NCBI RefSeq assembly: GCF_024362385.1
Contig: NZ_CP101466.1
Span: 1,364,001 to 1,428,000 of the forward strand
Source of the DNA: Arthrobacter sp. DNA4
GTDB lineage: Bacteria; Actinomycetota; Actinomycetes; Actinomycetales; Micrococcaceae
Length of the DNA stretch: 64,000 bases
Reading direction: 5' to 3'
The translations under genes and the position numbers were made by a program. The notes under the pieces were generated by a model. It was not told where the DNA came from. It made no database searches and saw only the letters and a program-made list of their open reading frames with translations. Numbering within the stretch: position 1 is the first letter of the stretch; each line of letters begins with the position of its first letter. Positions 35,868 to 44,927 of the stretch are shown one piece after another.

Positions 35868-38800
35868 ATGAGTCTTCCCGGCCAGTCCGCCGCCGGCACA
35901 TCCAGCACGGGCAAGTCCGCCGCGCTCCCGACGCTGGACGGACTCCGCCGCGCCCTTGAACCGGACCAGACATTCGCCCGGGTCGGTGCCGAGGCCGCCC
36001 GTGGCTTTGCCGTCCGCGGCCAGGATTACCAGATCAGTGCCCCCGCGGGCCTGCGCCCCGTGCTGCTGGCGGAGATGGCGGACGGCCTCGCCGCGGCCGC
36101 AGCAGAACAGTCCGCGGAGCCGGGCGTCGTGCTTGCCGTCACCGCCACCGGCCGTGAGGCGGAGGACCTGTCCGCAGCCCTGCGCGCCTACCTGCCCGCC
36201 CATTCGGTTGCAGAGTTCCCCAGCTGGGAGACCCTCCCGCACGAGCGGCTTTCGCCCCGTTCGGACACCGTGGGCCGCCGGCTGTCCGTGCTGCGCCGGC
36301 TGGCACATCCGGAAAGTTCGACGACGGCCCGGCTGCGCGTCGTCGTCGCGCCCGTCCGCGCCGTGGTCCAGCCCGTGGTGGTAAGCCTTGGCGACCTGGT
36401 GCCCGTCACCCTCAAGGTTGGCCAGGACGTTCCGTTCAGCAGCGTGGTGAAGAGCCTCGCCGACGCCGCCTACGCCAGGGTGGACATGGTGACGCACCGC
36501 GGCGAGTTCGCTGTCCGCGGCGGCATCATCGACGTCTTCCCGCCCACGGAGGACCATCCCATCCGCGTTGAGTTTTTCGGGGACGAGGTGGACCAGATGC
36601 GCTGGTTCGCGGTGGCCGACCAGCGCTCGCTGTCCGCCCCGGGCATCCACCACCCCACCGAACTTCACGCCCCGCCATGCCGGGAAATCCTGATCACCCC
36701 CTCCGTGATGTCCCGCGCGGCCACGCTGAAATCCCAGCTTCCGGCCGCCGCCGACATGCTGGAGAAGATCGCCGGCGGCATCGCGGTTGAAGGCATGGAG
36801 TCGCTGGCGCCTGTCCTGGTGGATGCGATGGTTCCGTTCGTGGACCAGCTGCCGGCCGATTCCATCGCCGTGGTGATCGAACCGGAGAAGGTGCGCACCC
36901 GCGCCCACGACCTCGCTGCCACCAACGAGGAGTTCCTTGAGGCGGCGTGGTCCACCGCGTCCGACGGCGGCTCGGCACCTTTGGACCTCAGCTCACAGGC
37001 GTCGGCCGCGCTGCATTCGGCGAGCTTCCGGTCGCTGGCCGAAACCCGCGGCTCAGCGCTGGCGCACGGCGTGTCCTGGTGGTCCATCACCTCGCTGGCC
37101 CAGGATGCGGAGCTGCTGCCGGAGATCGACGTGCTGAACCTGCACGCCCGGGAACCCCGTGGCTACCAGGGCGACGTTGCCGAGATGATGGACTTCATCG
37201 GCTCGCACGTCCGCGACCAGTGGCGGATCGTGGTGGCCACCGAGGGCCCGGGGCCTGCGCAGCGCCTGGCGGAACTCTTCCACGAGAACGACATCCCCTG
37301 CGCCCGGGTGGACAGCCTGGACCACGAGCCCCAGGCGGGCATCATCGAGGTAACCACTGCCGCCGTCGGCCGTGGGTTTGTCCTGGACGGGCTCAAGATC
37401 GGCCTGCTCACCGAGGCCGACCTGCTGGGCCGAACCTCTGCCGGGTCCACCAAGGACATGCGGCGGATGCCCTCCAAGCGGCGCAACGCCGTCGACCCCC
37501 TGCAGCTGGTGGCGGGGGACCATGTGGTCCACGAACAGCACGGCATCGGCCGGTTCGTGGAACTTATCCAGCGCAAGGTGGCCGGCGGCGGCGACGGTGT
37601 GCGGGAATACCTGGTGCTGGAATACGCACCCGCCAAGCGCGGCGCCCCCGGCGACCGCCTGTTTGTCCCCACAGACCAGCTGGACCAGGTGACCCGGTAT
37701 GTCGGTGGCGATGCTCCGGTGCTGAGCAAGATGGGCGGCGCGGACTGGGCCAGCACCAAGTCCAAGGCCCGCAAGGCAGTCAAGGAGATCGCCGGTGAAC
37801 TGATCCGGCTGTACTCGGCCCGCATGGCCTCCCGCGGCCACGCCTTCGGCCCCGACACCCCCTGGCAGCGCGAGCTCGAGGAAGCCTTCCCCTACGTGGA
37901 GACGCCGGACCAGTTGACCACCATCAACGAGGTCAAGGCGGACATGGAGCGGGAAATCCCCATGGACCGGCTGGTGTCCGGCGACGTGGGCTACGGCAAG
38001 ACCGAAATTGCGGTGCGCGCTGCGTTCAAGGCCGTGCAGGACGGCAAGCAGGTGGCGGTGCTGGTGCCCACCACCCTGCTGGCCCAGCAGCACTACGAGA
38101 CCTTCACCGAGCGGTTCTCCGGTTTTCCCCTGCGCGTCAAGCCGCTGTCCCGGTTCCAGTCCGCCAAGGAGTCCAAGGAAACCGCCGAGGGCGTCAAGAG
38201 CGGCGCCGTGGACGTGGTGATCGGCACCCACCGGCTGCTGTCCAAGGACTTCGAGTTCAAGGACCTCGGCCTGGTGATCGTGGATGAGGAACAGCGGTTC
38301 GGCGTTGAGCACAAGGAAGCGCTGAAGAAGATGCGCACCAACGTGGACGTCCTGGCCATGAGTGCCACCCCGATTCCCCGCACCCTGGAGATGTCCCTCA
38401 CCGGCATCCGGGAAACCTCCACACTGGCAACCCCGCCGGAGGAGCGGCACCCGGTGCTGACCTACGTTGGCCCGTACACGGACAAGCAGACCTCCGCCGC
38501 CATCCGCCGCGAGCTGATGCGCGAAGGGCAGGTGTTCCTGGTCCACAACCGGGTGTCCACCATCGAACGGACCGCGGCGAAGATCCGCGAACTGGTCCCG
38601 GAAGCCCGGGTTGAGGTGGCGCACGGCAAGATGTCCGAAAGCCGCCTGGAACAGATCATCGTGGACTTCTGGGAACGGCGCTTCGATGTCCTGGTGTGCA
38701 CCACCATCATCGAGACCGGCCTGGACATCTCCAACGCCAACACGCTGATCGTGGACGGGGCGGACAAGTACGGTCTGTCGCAGCTGCACCAGCTCCGCGG

Positions 38801-39554
38801 CCGTGTGGGCCGTGGCCGCGAACGTGCCTACGCGTACTTCCTGTACCCCTCCGAGAAACCCCTGGGTGAGGTGGCGCTGGAACGGCTCAAAGCCGTTGCC
38901 GCCCACAACGAGCTCGGTGCCGGGATGCAGCTGGCCATGAAGGACCTGGAGATCCGCGGTGCCGGCAACCTGCTGGGCGGGGAACAGTCCGGCCACATCC
39001 AGGGGGTGGGTTTCGACCTGTACATCCGCCTGGTGGGCGAGGCCGTGGCGGACTTCCGTGGCGAAGCAGAAGAGAAGGCCGCGGAGATGAAGATCGAGCT
39101 GCCGGTCAACGCGCACCTGCCGCACGACTACGTTCCCGGCGAAAGGCTTCGCCTGGAGGCCTACAGGAAGCTCGCCGCAGCCCTCACCAACGAGGCCATC
39201 GACGAGGTCCAGGCCGAGCTGGTGGACCGCTACGGCGAGCTGCCGCTGCCTGCCCGGAACCTGGTGGAAGTGGCACGGTTCCGTGTCGCCGCCCGCGAGG
39301 CCGGCCTCTCCGACGTGGCGCTGCAGGGCAACTTCATCAAGTTCTCCCCGGCCTCGCTCCCGGAGTCCAAGACCATGCGGCTGAACCGGATGTACCCGGG
39401 ATCGCAGTCCAAGCCGGCCATGGACGCCATCCTCATTCCCAAGCCCAAGACGGCACGGATCGGCGGCCGGGACCTCCAGGACGCCGAGATCCTGGAATGG
39501 GCCAACGGCGTCATCCGGAATATCTTCTCCGACGCCCCGCTGGCGGTGAGTTAG
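35868..39554 (+). CDS. mfd: transcription-repair coupling factor
   Basis: 1228 residues from ATG 35868, with AGGAG nine bases upstream; in-frame ATG 35844 upstream is less likely. Releases RNA polymerase stalled at DNA damage and recruits UvrA. Domains in order: UvrB-homology part, RNA-polymerase interaction domain with HEQHGIGRFVEL (about 555-566), RecG-like translocase with Walker A GDVGYGKTE, motif II VIVDEEQRFGV and SATPIPRTLEM, and the C-terminal autoinhibitory domain. All motifs intact. Followed by a small membrane hydrolase gene 6 bases later. Confidence 0.96.
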   Translation: MSLPGQSAAGTSSTGKSAALPTLDGLRRALEPDQTFARVGAEAARGFAVRGQDYQISAPAGLRPVLLAEMADGLAAAAAEQSAEPGVVLAVTATGREAEDLSAALRAYLPAHSVAEFPSWETLPHERLSPRSDTVGRRLSVLRRLAHPESSTTARLRVVVAPVRAVVQPVVVSLGDLVPVTLKVGQDVPFSSVVKSLADAAYARVDMVTHRGEFAVRGGIIDVFPPTEDHPIRVEFFGDEVDQMRWFAVADQRSLSAPGIHHPTELHAPPCREILITPSVMSRAATLKSQLPAAADMLEKIAGGIAVEGMESLAPVLVDAMVPFVDQLPADSIAVVIEPEKVRTRAHDLAATNEEFLEAAWSTASDGGSAPLDLSSQASAALHSASFRSLAETRGSALAHGVSWWSITSLAQDAELLPEIDVLNLHAREPRGYQGDVAEMMDFIGSHVRDQWRIVVATEGPGPAQRLAELFHENDIPCARVDSLDHEPQAGIIEVTTAAVGRGFVLDGLKIGLLTEADLLGRTSAGSTKDMRRMPSKRRNAVDPLQLVAGDHVVHEQHGIGRFVELIQRKVAGGGDGVREYLVLEYAPAKRGAPGDRLFVPTDQLDQVTRYVGGDAPVLSKMGGADWASTKSKARKAVKEIAGELIRLYSARMASRGHAFGPDTPWQRELEEAFPYVETPDQLTTINEVKADMEREIPMDRLVSGDVGYGKTEIAVRAAFKAVQDGKQVAVLVPTTLLAQQHYETFTERFSGFPLRVKPLSRFQSAKESKETAEGVKSGAVDVVIGTHRLLSKDFEFKDLGLVIVDEEQRFGVEHKEALKKMRTNVDVLAMSATPIPRTLEMSLTGIRETSTLATPPEERHPVLTYVGPYTDKQTSAAIRRELMREGQVFLVHNRVSTIERTAAKIRELVPEARVEVAHGKMSESRLEQIIVDFWERRFDVLVCTTIIETGLDISNANTLIVDGADKYGLSQLHQLRGRVGRGRERAYAYFLYPSEKPLGEVALERLKAVAAHNELGAGMQLAMKDLEIRGAGNLLGGEQSGHIQGVGFDLYIRLVGEAVADFRGEAEEKAAEMKIELPVNAHLPHDYVPGERLRLEAYRKLAAALTNEAIDEVQAELVDRYGELPLPARNLVEVARFRVAAREAGLSDVALQGNFIKFSPASLPESKTMRLNRMYPGSQSKPAMDAILIPKPKTARIGGRDLQDAEILEWANGVIRNIFSDAPLAVS

Positions 39555-39560
39555 CACTTG

Positions 39561-40373
39561 ATGGGAGGACACCACGCCGCGTCGGGAGCCGCGGCGTGGG
39601 TAGCTGTTGCGTCCACCGGCCCGTACACCCTGGGCTGGTACCCGCTGGATCCCACCGGCATCCTGATCGGCGGCATGGCCACCGCGGGCACCGCACTGGT
39701 GTGCGACTGGGACCACCGGTCCAGCACGGTGGCCCATTCGCTGCCGCCGCTGTCCAACGTGATTGCGCGCGGCATTGAGAATGCCAGCGGCGGGCACCGG
39801 CAGGGCACGCACTCCATCCTCGGGGCGGCGTTCTTCGTCTTCCTGGTAAGCCTGGCATCGCAGATCCACATGGACACAGACTGGGGGCGCCTGTCCGTCG
39901 GCGCCGGGCTGTTGTGCATGTTCCTGATCAACATCGCGGCGAAGGCACTGAAACTCTTTCCCAAGAGCGGCTTCATCTCCAACTGGATCTTCGCGCTGGT
40001 CATGGTAAGCCTGGTCACGGCCTACGCGCCGGAACAGTGGACCTGGCTGCCCACGTCGATGCTGATCGGGGTGGTGGTGCACATCGTCGGAGACCTCATC
40101 ACCACCGGGGGAGTGCCGCTGCTGTGGCCGCTCGTGGTCCGGCCGCCGAAAATGCTCCGCCGGCTGCCCTTGCTGCGGAACATCTGGCGTGCCAACGGCG
40201 CCCTGTCCGTGCCGCTGCTGGGCCGCGCGGGTTCCAAGCGGGAATGGCTGGTGCTGATCCCGGTGAGCGCCTACGCCATGGTGGGGATGACCATGGTAAG
40301 CTGGGCCATTGCCCAGCACCACTGGGGCCGCGTGGCGGCAGCCGCAGGCGCCTGGATCAGGCTCTGGTTCTAG
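39561..40373 (+). CDS. YdjM-like membrane-bound metal-dependent hydrolase (DUF457)
   Basis: 270 residues from ATG 39561 (a TTG directly before it is an alternative). The family's metal-binding pattern is visible: HHAASG at the N-terminus, VCDWDHRSSTVAHSLPP, THSILGAAFFV and HIVGDLITTGGVPLLWPL, spread between about five membrane helices. It lies 6 bp after mfd and ends in a terminator, so it is probably co-transcribed with mfd. The E. coli relative YdjM is under SOS control; the link with repair here is only suggestive. Confidence 0.87.
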   Translation: MGGHHAASGAAAWVAVASTGPYTLGWYPLDPTGILIGGMATAGTALVCDWDHRSSTVAHSLPPLSNVIARGIENASGGHRQGTHSILGAAFFVFLVSLASQIHMDTDWGRLSVGAGLLCMFLINIAAKALKLFPKSGFISNWIFALVMVSLVTAYAPEQWTWLPTSMLIGVVVHIVGDLITTGGVPLLWPLVVRPPKMLRRLPLLRNIWRANGALSVPLLGRAGSKREWLVLIPVSAYAMVGMTMVSWAIAQHHWGRVAAAAGAWIRLWF

Positions 40374-40398
40374 CCGGCGGCACCATTATCACCAGACG

Positions 40399-40435
40399 AA
40401 GAAGGGACCCCGGACAATGTCCGGGGTCCCTTCTT
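40399..40435. terminator. bidirectional terminator
   Basis: A 16-bp stem (AAGAAGGGACCCCGGA / TCCGGGGTCCCTTCTT) with a 5-base loop between the convergent hydrolase gene and the small leftward membrane gene; both flanks are A/T-rich enough to act in either direction. Confidence 0.88.
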
Positions 40436-40453
40436 GTGCTGCTGATCAGGTCT

Positions 40454-40717
40454 TTAGTGCTCGCCGGCCGAGTCCGAACGGCCAAAGATGGTCTGCGGAA
40501 GCCAGAATGCCAGGGCGAAGAGGCCCAGGCAGACGGCCATGGGCCACGGGTTGCCCAGGGTGAGGAAGGACAGTGAGTAGATGGCGCCCAGGAACAGGGC
40601 GAAGCAGATCACGAACAGGACCACGCTGGTGGCGAGGTTGTTTTCGTTCTGCGGGGTCCGGACCGATTCCTGGCTGGACGCCGAGTCCCTGCTGGACGCG
40701 TTGATCTGGCTGGACAT
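40454..40717 (-). CDS. small membrane protein of unknown function
   Basis: 87 residues from ATG 40717, chosen for its GAGGAGG ribosome-binding site. A Ser/Gln/Asn-rich N-terminal 25 residues is followed by two hydrophobic helices (about 29-52 and 57-75). No domain recognised. It sits between the convergent terminator and deoC on the same strand; whether it is expressed with deoC is unclear because 52 bp separate them. Confidence 0.8.
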   Translation of the reverse strand: MSSQINASSRDSASSQESVRTPQNENNLATSVVLFVICFALFLGAIYSLSFLTLGNPWPMAVCLGLFALAFWLPQTIFGRSDSAGEH

Positions 40718-40769
40718 GTGTTCCTCCTCGGCCCCGCGGGGCTTGATCTGTGGCGGCTTCCGGCCAGGG

Positions 40770-41489
40770 TCAGTAAGCGGCTGAACCCTGTTCACCCTTG
40801 ACGATGGCAATTCCGGAGCTGGCACCAATTCGTGTTGCACCTGCTGCAATCATAGCCTGCGCATCGGCAAGGGACCGTACGCCCCCGGAGGCCTTGACCC
40901 CCACCTCCGGGCCCACGGTCCTGCGCATCAGGGCCACGTCCTCGACGGTGGCGCCCCCGCCGTTGAACCCCGTGGAGGTCTTCACGAAGTCGGCTCCGGC
41001 CTCCACGGCAGCCTGGCACGCCAGCACCTTCTGCTCATCCGTCAGCAGGGCTGTTTCGATGATCACTTTCAGGATGGCACCGCCGGCGTGCACGGTCTCA
41101 GCCACGGCGGCGATGTCCTCCGTCAGGGCGCCCTTGTCACCGGCCCTGGCGGCAGCAATGTTGATCACCATGTCCACCTCTTCGGCGCCGTCCAGGACTG
41201 CGCCGCGGGCTTCGAACGATTTCACGTCCGTGGGAGTGGCCCCCAGGGGGAAGCCCACCACGGAGCAGGTGAGGACGCCCGAGCCCCTGAGGGCGGTGGT
41301 GACGGTCTTGACCCAGATGGGATTGACGCAGACCGACTTGAACCGGTACTCGGCCGCCTCGGCGCAGACCTTCAGTACGTCAGCTTCCGAGGCCTCAGGC
41401 TTGAGCAGCGTGTGGTCAATGTAGGAGGCGATGTCCGCGCGGCCGTCCGGGTGGGCGGTGCCTGCGTGAACGGTGGCTTCGTTGCTCAT
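40770..41489 (-). CDS. deoC: deoxyribose-phosphate aldolase
   Basis: 239 residues from ATG 41489. Cleaves 2-deoxyribose 5-phosphate to glyceraldehyde 3-phosphate and acetaldehyde. Motifs: DHTLLKPEA near the N-terminus, [10 protein letters not shown] with the first conserved Lys, DFVKTSTGF, and the Schiff-base Lys in [10 protein letters not shown]. Family length. Nucleoside salvage genes (phosphohexomutase and purine nucleoside phosphorylase) lie 8 kb away. Confidence 0.94.
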   Translation of the reverse strand: MSNEATVHAGTAHPDGRADIASYIDHTLLKPEASEADVLKVCAEAAEYRFKSVCVNPIWVKTVTTALRGSGVLTCSVVGFPLGATPTDVKSFEARGAVLDGAEEVDMVINIAAARAGDKGALTEDIAAVAETVHAGGAILKVIIETALLTDEQKVLACQAAVEAGADFVKTSTGFNGGGATVEDVALMRRTVGPEVGVKASGGVRSLADAQAMIAAGATRIGASSGIAIVKGEQGSAAY

Positions 41490-41636
41490 GATGGTCCTCT
41501 CGGAGTGCCTTGTGGGCCCGGCGTTGACTCGGTTTCGGGAACCATCTTGTCACAGCGGGCCGCACCGCAGCATGCCCCACCCGGAGCGCCGGGAGCGCCA
41601 GGAGAGCCCGGCGCCCCCGCAGCGGGGCACGGCCGC

Positions 41637-42506
41637 TCAGGCCGCCTGCAGGGCCGGCGCTTCCGCTGCCGCCGTCAGCAGCTGGGTGGCGCAGGCGCCT
41701 GCCGCCGAAGCCGCTGCCACCAGCAGTCCCAGCCGCACGCCGTCGAACGCTGCCGCGTCCCCGATCGCCCAGATCCCCGGAACAGACGTGCGGTAGTCCC
41801 GGCTGATCACGATGCCACCCCCGGCTGCGGTCTGCAGGCCTGCGCTGGCGGCCAGCCCGTCGCGGGAGACCCGTTCCTCGGCCAGGACAACAAGGTCACC
41901 GGTCATGCTGCTGCCATCCTCGAAGACCACGGCGGACGCGGGCGCCCGGGAGGCGGATGCACCGGACACGACAGCAGGGATGACGGCGGCAGGGCGGGCG
42001 GTGGTGCGGATGGGCCGGACACCCTTGGCCCGCAGAACCGCTTCGGCCTGTCCCGCCGCGGCTCCGGTGCCCACCAGGATCCCCACCGGGCGCCGCCCCA
42101 GCTCCCGTGCCACCTTCTGTACGGAGTTCGCGATGCGCGGTGCGTCGTCGATGGTGGCATAGCTCAGGCATTGCGCGGCCCCGTCCACCGGGTTCGCCAC
42201 GGGGGCGGAGCCGGTGGCGATGACCAGTTGGTCGTAGGCGAACTCCATGCCGTCAGCCGTGGCCACGGTGCGGTTGACCGCGTCGATGTGGCTGGCAGGC
42301 TGGCCAAAGCGTACGGAAACCTGGGGCAGCAGGGCCAGCTCCAGCAGCTCGGCGGGAGTGTCATCGCGGTTGCTCAGCACGGTGATGGTGCCGCTGAACC
42401 GGGCGCGGTCCAGCTGCGCCACCAGGGCCTGCGCAGCGGGGCCGGCACCGGCAATGACAATGCGGGTTGCGGTGGAGGTGGACGGTGAGGGTGCCGGAGC
42501 GGACAT
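41637..42506 (-). CDS. compact FAD/NAD(P)-dependent oxidoreductase near nirB
   Basis: 289 residues from ATG 42506. Rossmann motif IVIAGAGPAAQALV at the N-terminus, a second nucleotide motif VGILVGTGAAAGQAEAV and the C-terminal FAD motif PGIWAIGDAAAFDG. It resembles the flavin half of NirB/NasB reductases but is about 100 residues shorter than most members and lacks the usual PYNR region after the first strand and any Fe-S domain. It follows the HemD-wHTH gene on the same strand after a terminator, and a GlnR-like array lies in its promoter region. It may feed electrons to nitrite reduction, or be a degenerate relative. Confidence 0.75.
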   Translation of the reverse strand: MSAPAPSPSTSTATRIVIAGAGPAAQALVAQLDRARFSGTITVLSNRDDTPAELLELALLPQVSVRFGQPASHIDAVNRTVATADGMEFAYDQLVIATGSAPVANPVDGAAQCLSYATIDDAPRIANSVQKVARELGRRPVGILVGTGAAAGQAEAVLRAKGVRPIRTTARPAAVIPAVVSGASASRAPASAVVFEDGSSMTGDLVVLAEERVSRDGLAASAGLQTAAGGGIVISRDYRTSVPGIWAIGDAAAFDGVRLGLLVAAASAAGACATQLLTAAAEAPALQAA

Positions 42507-42577
42507 GTGCTGGCCCTTTCGCTGGCGGCCGGTAAGCGGCCGGAACTTCGTGATGGAACACAGCGTAGGCGGGCGTC

Positions 42578-42604
42578 TTTTCCGGGGTGTTTCCCTTCAG
42601 TTGC
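42578..42604 (-). promoter_or_regulatory. candidate GlnR-type operator upstream of the FAD oxidoreductase
   Basis: On the minus strand the order is GCAAC-6-GAAAC-6-GAAAA, pentamers spaced exactly 11 bp apart. GlnR boxes alternate GTNAC and GAAAC with 6-base spacers, so this is one pair matching 9 of 10 positions and a third partial unit. It is 72-98 bases upstream of the start. Confidence 0.4.
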
Positions 42605-42700
42605 TGTTTAGCGGACCCGTGTTCGCCAGTATTTACCCGCCGGTAACAGAACCCGTGACGCACCTCTCATTCGTCCGTCCGCCGACACAAAAGCCGCCGC

Positions 42701-42721
42701 GCCGGGCGCTGGGCGCCCGGC
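42701..42721 (-). terminator. terminator of the nirB-cobA-hemD operon
   Basis: A 9-bp stem (GCCGGGCGC / GCGCCCGGC) with a 3-base loop, 10 bases past the stop of the HemD-wHTH gene. On the minus strand it is followed by a GC stretch and then CTTTTGTG, a usable T-run. Confidence 0.75.
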
Positions 42722-42730
42722 CGCAGCCAC

Positions 42731-43879
42731 CTAGACGCGGATCCGGTACCCGCGCTTGACCACGGTTTCGATCAGCTTGCCGTCCGGCAGCGAGGACCGC
42801 AGGCGGCTCACGGTCATGTCCAGCGCGTGGACGGAGCCGCGCAGTTCCAGCAGGTCGGACAGCGATTCGCGGGACAGGACCGCGCCGCCGGCGCCCAGCA
42901 GGGCGCGCAGGAGCAGCAGGGGAGCCGGTGCCAGTTCCACCTGCCGGCCGTCGATGCGCAGGCTGCGGCCACGTAGCTCGATGCTCCCGGAGCGGGTCTC
43001 CAGCCGCCGGACGTGGTTCAGTGCCAGGTGCTCGCATACCAGCCGGATGAGTGCGCCCATGCGGAACCGCTCGGGGATGAGCGGCGTGATCCCGGCGTCC
43101 AGGAGGGGCTGCGCCGTGACAGGACCCACCACGGCCGTGGTGACGTTCAGTTTCAGGCTCTCCACCAGCTGCTTGTAGAGCCCCATCTCATGGGCCGTGC
43201 TCCACATGGCGTCCACGGCGGGGGCGCTGGTGAAGGTCAGGACGTCCAGGTTGCCTGTGCAGGCGGCGTCGATCAGCCGCGGAAGCCTGTCCTCGCCGTC
43301 GGGCTTGACCCAGCGGTAGGGCGTGACTGTCAGGACCGTGGCACCGGACATCCGCAGGCGCTCGATCTGGCGGACGTCGGTGTAGCCGTGCAGCTGCATG
43401 GCGACAGTCTTGCCCCGGACGCCCTCGGTGAGCAGCATGTCCACCAGGGTGGAGGTGGTTTCGTCGCTGCTGATGCCGACGTCGGCAAGGCCGGCCGCGC
43501 GCACCGCACCGCGGGCTTTCGGTCCCCGGACGAACATGCGGCAGCTGCCCAGCGTCTCCAGCAGCTCGTCGCCGATCCCGAAGGAATCCGCTGCCTCGCA
43601 CCAGCGGCGCATGCCATAGGCGGTGGTGGCAATGCAGAGGTCGGGTTTGGCCGCGATGATGGCCCGGGTGTCCTCGATGAGGCGCATGTCCTCCTGGACG
43701 GGGGCGATCTTCAGTGCGGGGGCGTGCAGCACTTCAGCGCCGCGCCGTTCCAGGGCCTCGATCAGGTCGCGGGACCGCCGGTCCGAGGTGACGCCGATGC
43801 GGAATCCCTCCAGCGGCGACTCCGCGGCGTCGGTGGATTCTTCAGCCTGCGGTGATTCGGCCGGTGCAAGTGCAGTCAT
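42731..43879 (-). CDS. nnaR: uroporphyrinogen-III synthase / OmpR-type winged-helix fusion (NnaR-like regulator)
   Basis: 382 residues from ATG 43879, with AAAGGA upstream; ATG 43897, which overlaps the cobA stop, is an alternative. The N-terminal about 250 residues follow the HemD fold (RIGVTSDRRSRDLIEALE, TTAYGMRRW, LTFTSAPAVDAMW, VVGPVTAQPL). The last about 95 residues are an OmpR/PhoB-type DNA-binding domain ending KLIETVVKRGYRIRV. In Streptomyces this fusion is NnaR, a co-activator of nitrate assimilation genes together with GlnR. Its position downstream of nirB and cobA fits that role. It may also supply uroporphyrinogen III for siroheme. Confidence 0.85.
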   Translation of the reverse strand: MTALAPAESPQAEESTDAAESPLEGFRIGVTSDRRSRDLIEALERRGAEVLHAPALKIAPVQEDMRLIEDTRAIIAAKPDLCIATTAYGMRRWCEAADSFGIGDELLETLGSCRMFVRGPKARGAVRAAGLADVGISSDETTSTLVDMLLTEGVRGKTVAMQLHGYTDVRQIERLRMSGATVLTVTPYRWVKPDGEDRLPRLIDAACTGNLDVLTFTSAPAVDAMWSTAHEMGLYKQLVESLKLNVTTAVVGPVTAQPLLDAGITPLIPERFRMGALIRLVCEHLALNHVRRLETRSGSIELRGRSLRIDGRQVELAPAPLLLLRALLGAGGAVLSRESLSDLLELRGSVHALDMTVSRLRSSLPDGKLIETVVKRGYRIRV

Positions 43880-43893
43880 GGGGGTCAATCCTT

Positions 43894-44925
43894 TCATGAT
43901 CCCAGCAGCGAGGCCGCCAGCCTGTCCAGGTCGGCGGCGGCACCGGCGTGCTGCTGGTTGGCTTCAGCCACCCGCACCACCTCACCGATGACCAGCACGG
44001 CCGGGTTGCTGCAGCCGGCCGCGGCAGAGGTGATGGTACCCAGATCGGCGATGGTGGTGCGCTGGCCCGGCCGGTATCCGCGTTCCACCACTGCCATGGG
44101 CATGTCCGGGCGCATCCCGGCGCGGCGAAGGCCGGCGGCGAGCTGGTGGAGGGTGCCGATGCCCATGAGCACCACGATGGTGCCGCCCAGGCCGGCCAAG
44201 TGGTGGTGCTCCTTTTCGGTGAGCGGTGCATGCCCGGAGACGACGGTGAACATGTGGCTGACTTCCCGGTGGGTGACCGGGATGCCTGCAGCGGCGGGCA
44301 CCGAGATGGCGCTGGTCACGCCGGACACCACCTGGACCTGGACGCCGGCGGCCACGCAGGCGGCTACTTCCTCGCCTCCGCGGCCGAACACGTAGGGGTC
44401 CCCGCCCTTGAGGCGGACCACATTGTTCCCGGCCAGTGCGCTTTCCACCATCAGCTTTTCGATATCCGACTGGCTGACCTTGTGGTGCCCCGGCTTCTTT
44501 CCCACATCCACCAGTTCCGCGGACGTCAGCAGCGGCAGTTCCTGGTACGGAGCGAGGCGGTCATAAAACACCACGTCCGCATCGCGCAGCGCCTTGACGG
44601 CGGCCACGGTGAGCAGGTCGCTGGTGCCCGGGCCGCCCCCTACCAGGGTGACGTGCCCGGCGGCACCGGCGGCAGGTTCGGCAGCGACGGGGATGCCTGC
44701 GTCCCGGCAGCGGTCCAGGAGGCCGGCCCAGCCGGGCTGCCCGTCCTCGACGGCGGCAACCAGGAACAGTCCTTTGGGCAGCGGGGCGCCCTGGGCGTTG
44801 TACGGGCTGGTGAGGCGGTGGACGACGGCGCCCGCGGCTTTGTACCGCCGCACCGCCTGCCGCGCGGCAGCAGGGGTGCCGGTCACCAGGACGTCCCGGC
44901 CGGTGAGGTCGATACTGAGCTGCAT
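43894..44925 (-). CDS. cobA: uroporphyrinogen-III C-methyltransferase with a degenerate N-terminal siroheme-synthase domain
   Basis: 343 residues from ATG 44925. The methyltransferase core (from about residue 90) makes precorrin-2 for siroheme: HVTLVGGGPGTSDLLTVAA, DVVFYDRL, VRLKGGDPYVFGRGGEE and VVSGVTSAISVPAAAGIPVTH are canonical. The first about 85 residues (LTGRDVLVTGTPAAARQAVRRY) look like the CysG Rossmann domain but lack a clear glycine-rich NAD motif. Two bases after nirB, and its stop overlaps an ATG of the next gene, so it is the middle gene of a nirB-cobA-nnaR operon. Dehydrogenase and ferrochelatase activities must come from elsewhere. Confidence 0.92.
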   Translation of the reverse strand: MQLSIDLTGRDVLVTGTPAAARQAVRRYKAAGAVVHRLTSPYNAQGAPLPKGLFLVAAVEDGQPGWAGLLDRCRDAGIPVAAEPAAGAAGHVTLVGGGPGTSDLLTVAAVKALRDADVVFYDRLAPYQELPLLTSAELVDVGKKPGHHKVSQSDIEKLMVESALAGNNVVRLKGGDPYVFGRGGEEVAACVAAGVQVQVVSGVTSAISVPAAAGIPVTHREVSHMFTVVSGHAPLTEKEHHHLAGLGGTIVVLMGIGTLHQLAAGLRRAGMRPDMPMAVVERGYRPGQRTTIADLGTITSAAAGCSNPAVLVIGEVVRVAEANQQHAGAAADLDRLAASLLGS

Positions 44926-44927
44926 GG

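Noticed and set aside
37053..40322. Open frame of over 1000 codons on the minus strand across mfd
   Set aside because: It is antisense to mfd, whose protein has all family motifs; long antisense frames arise from high GC at third codon positions.
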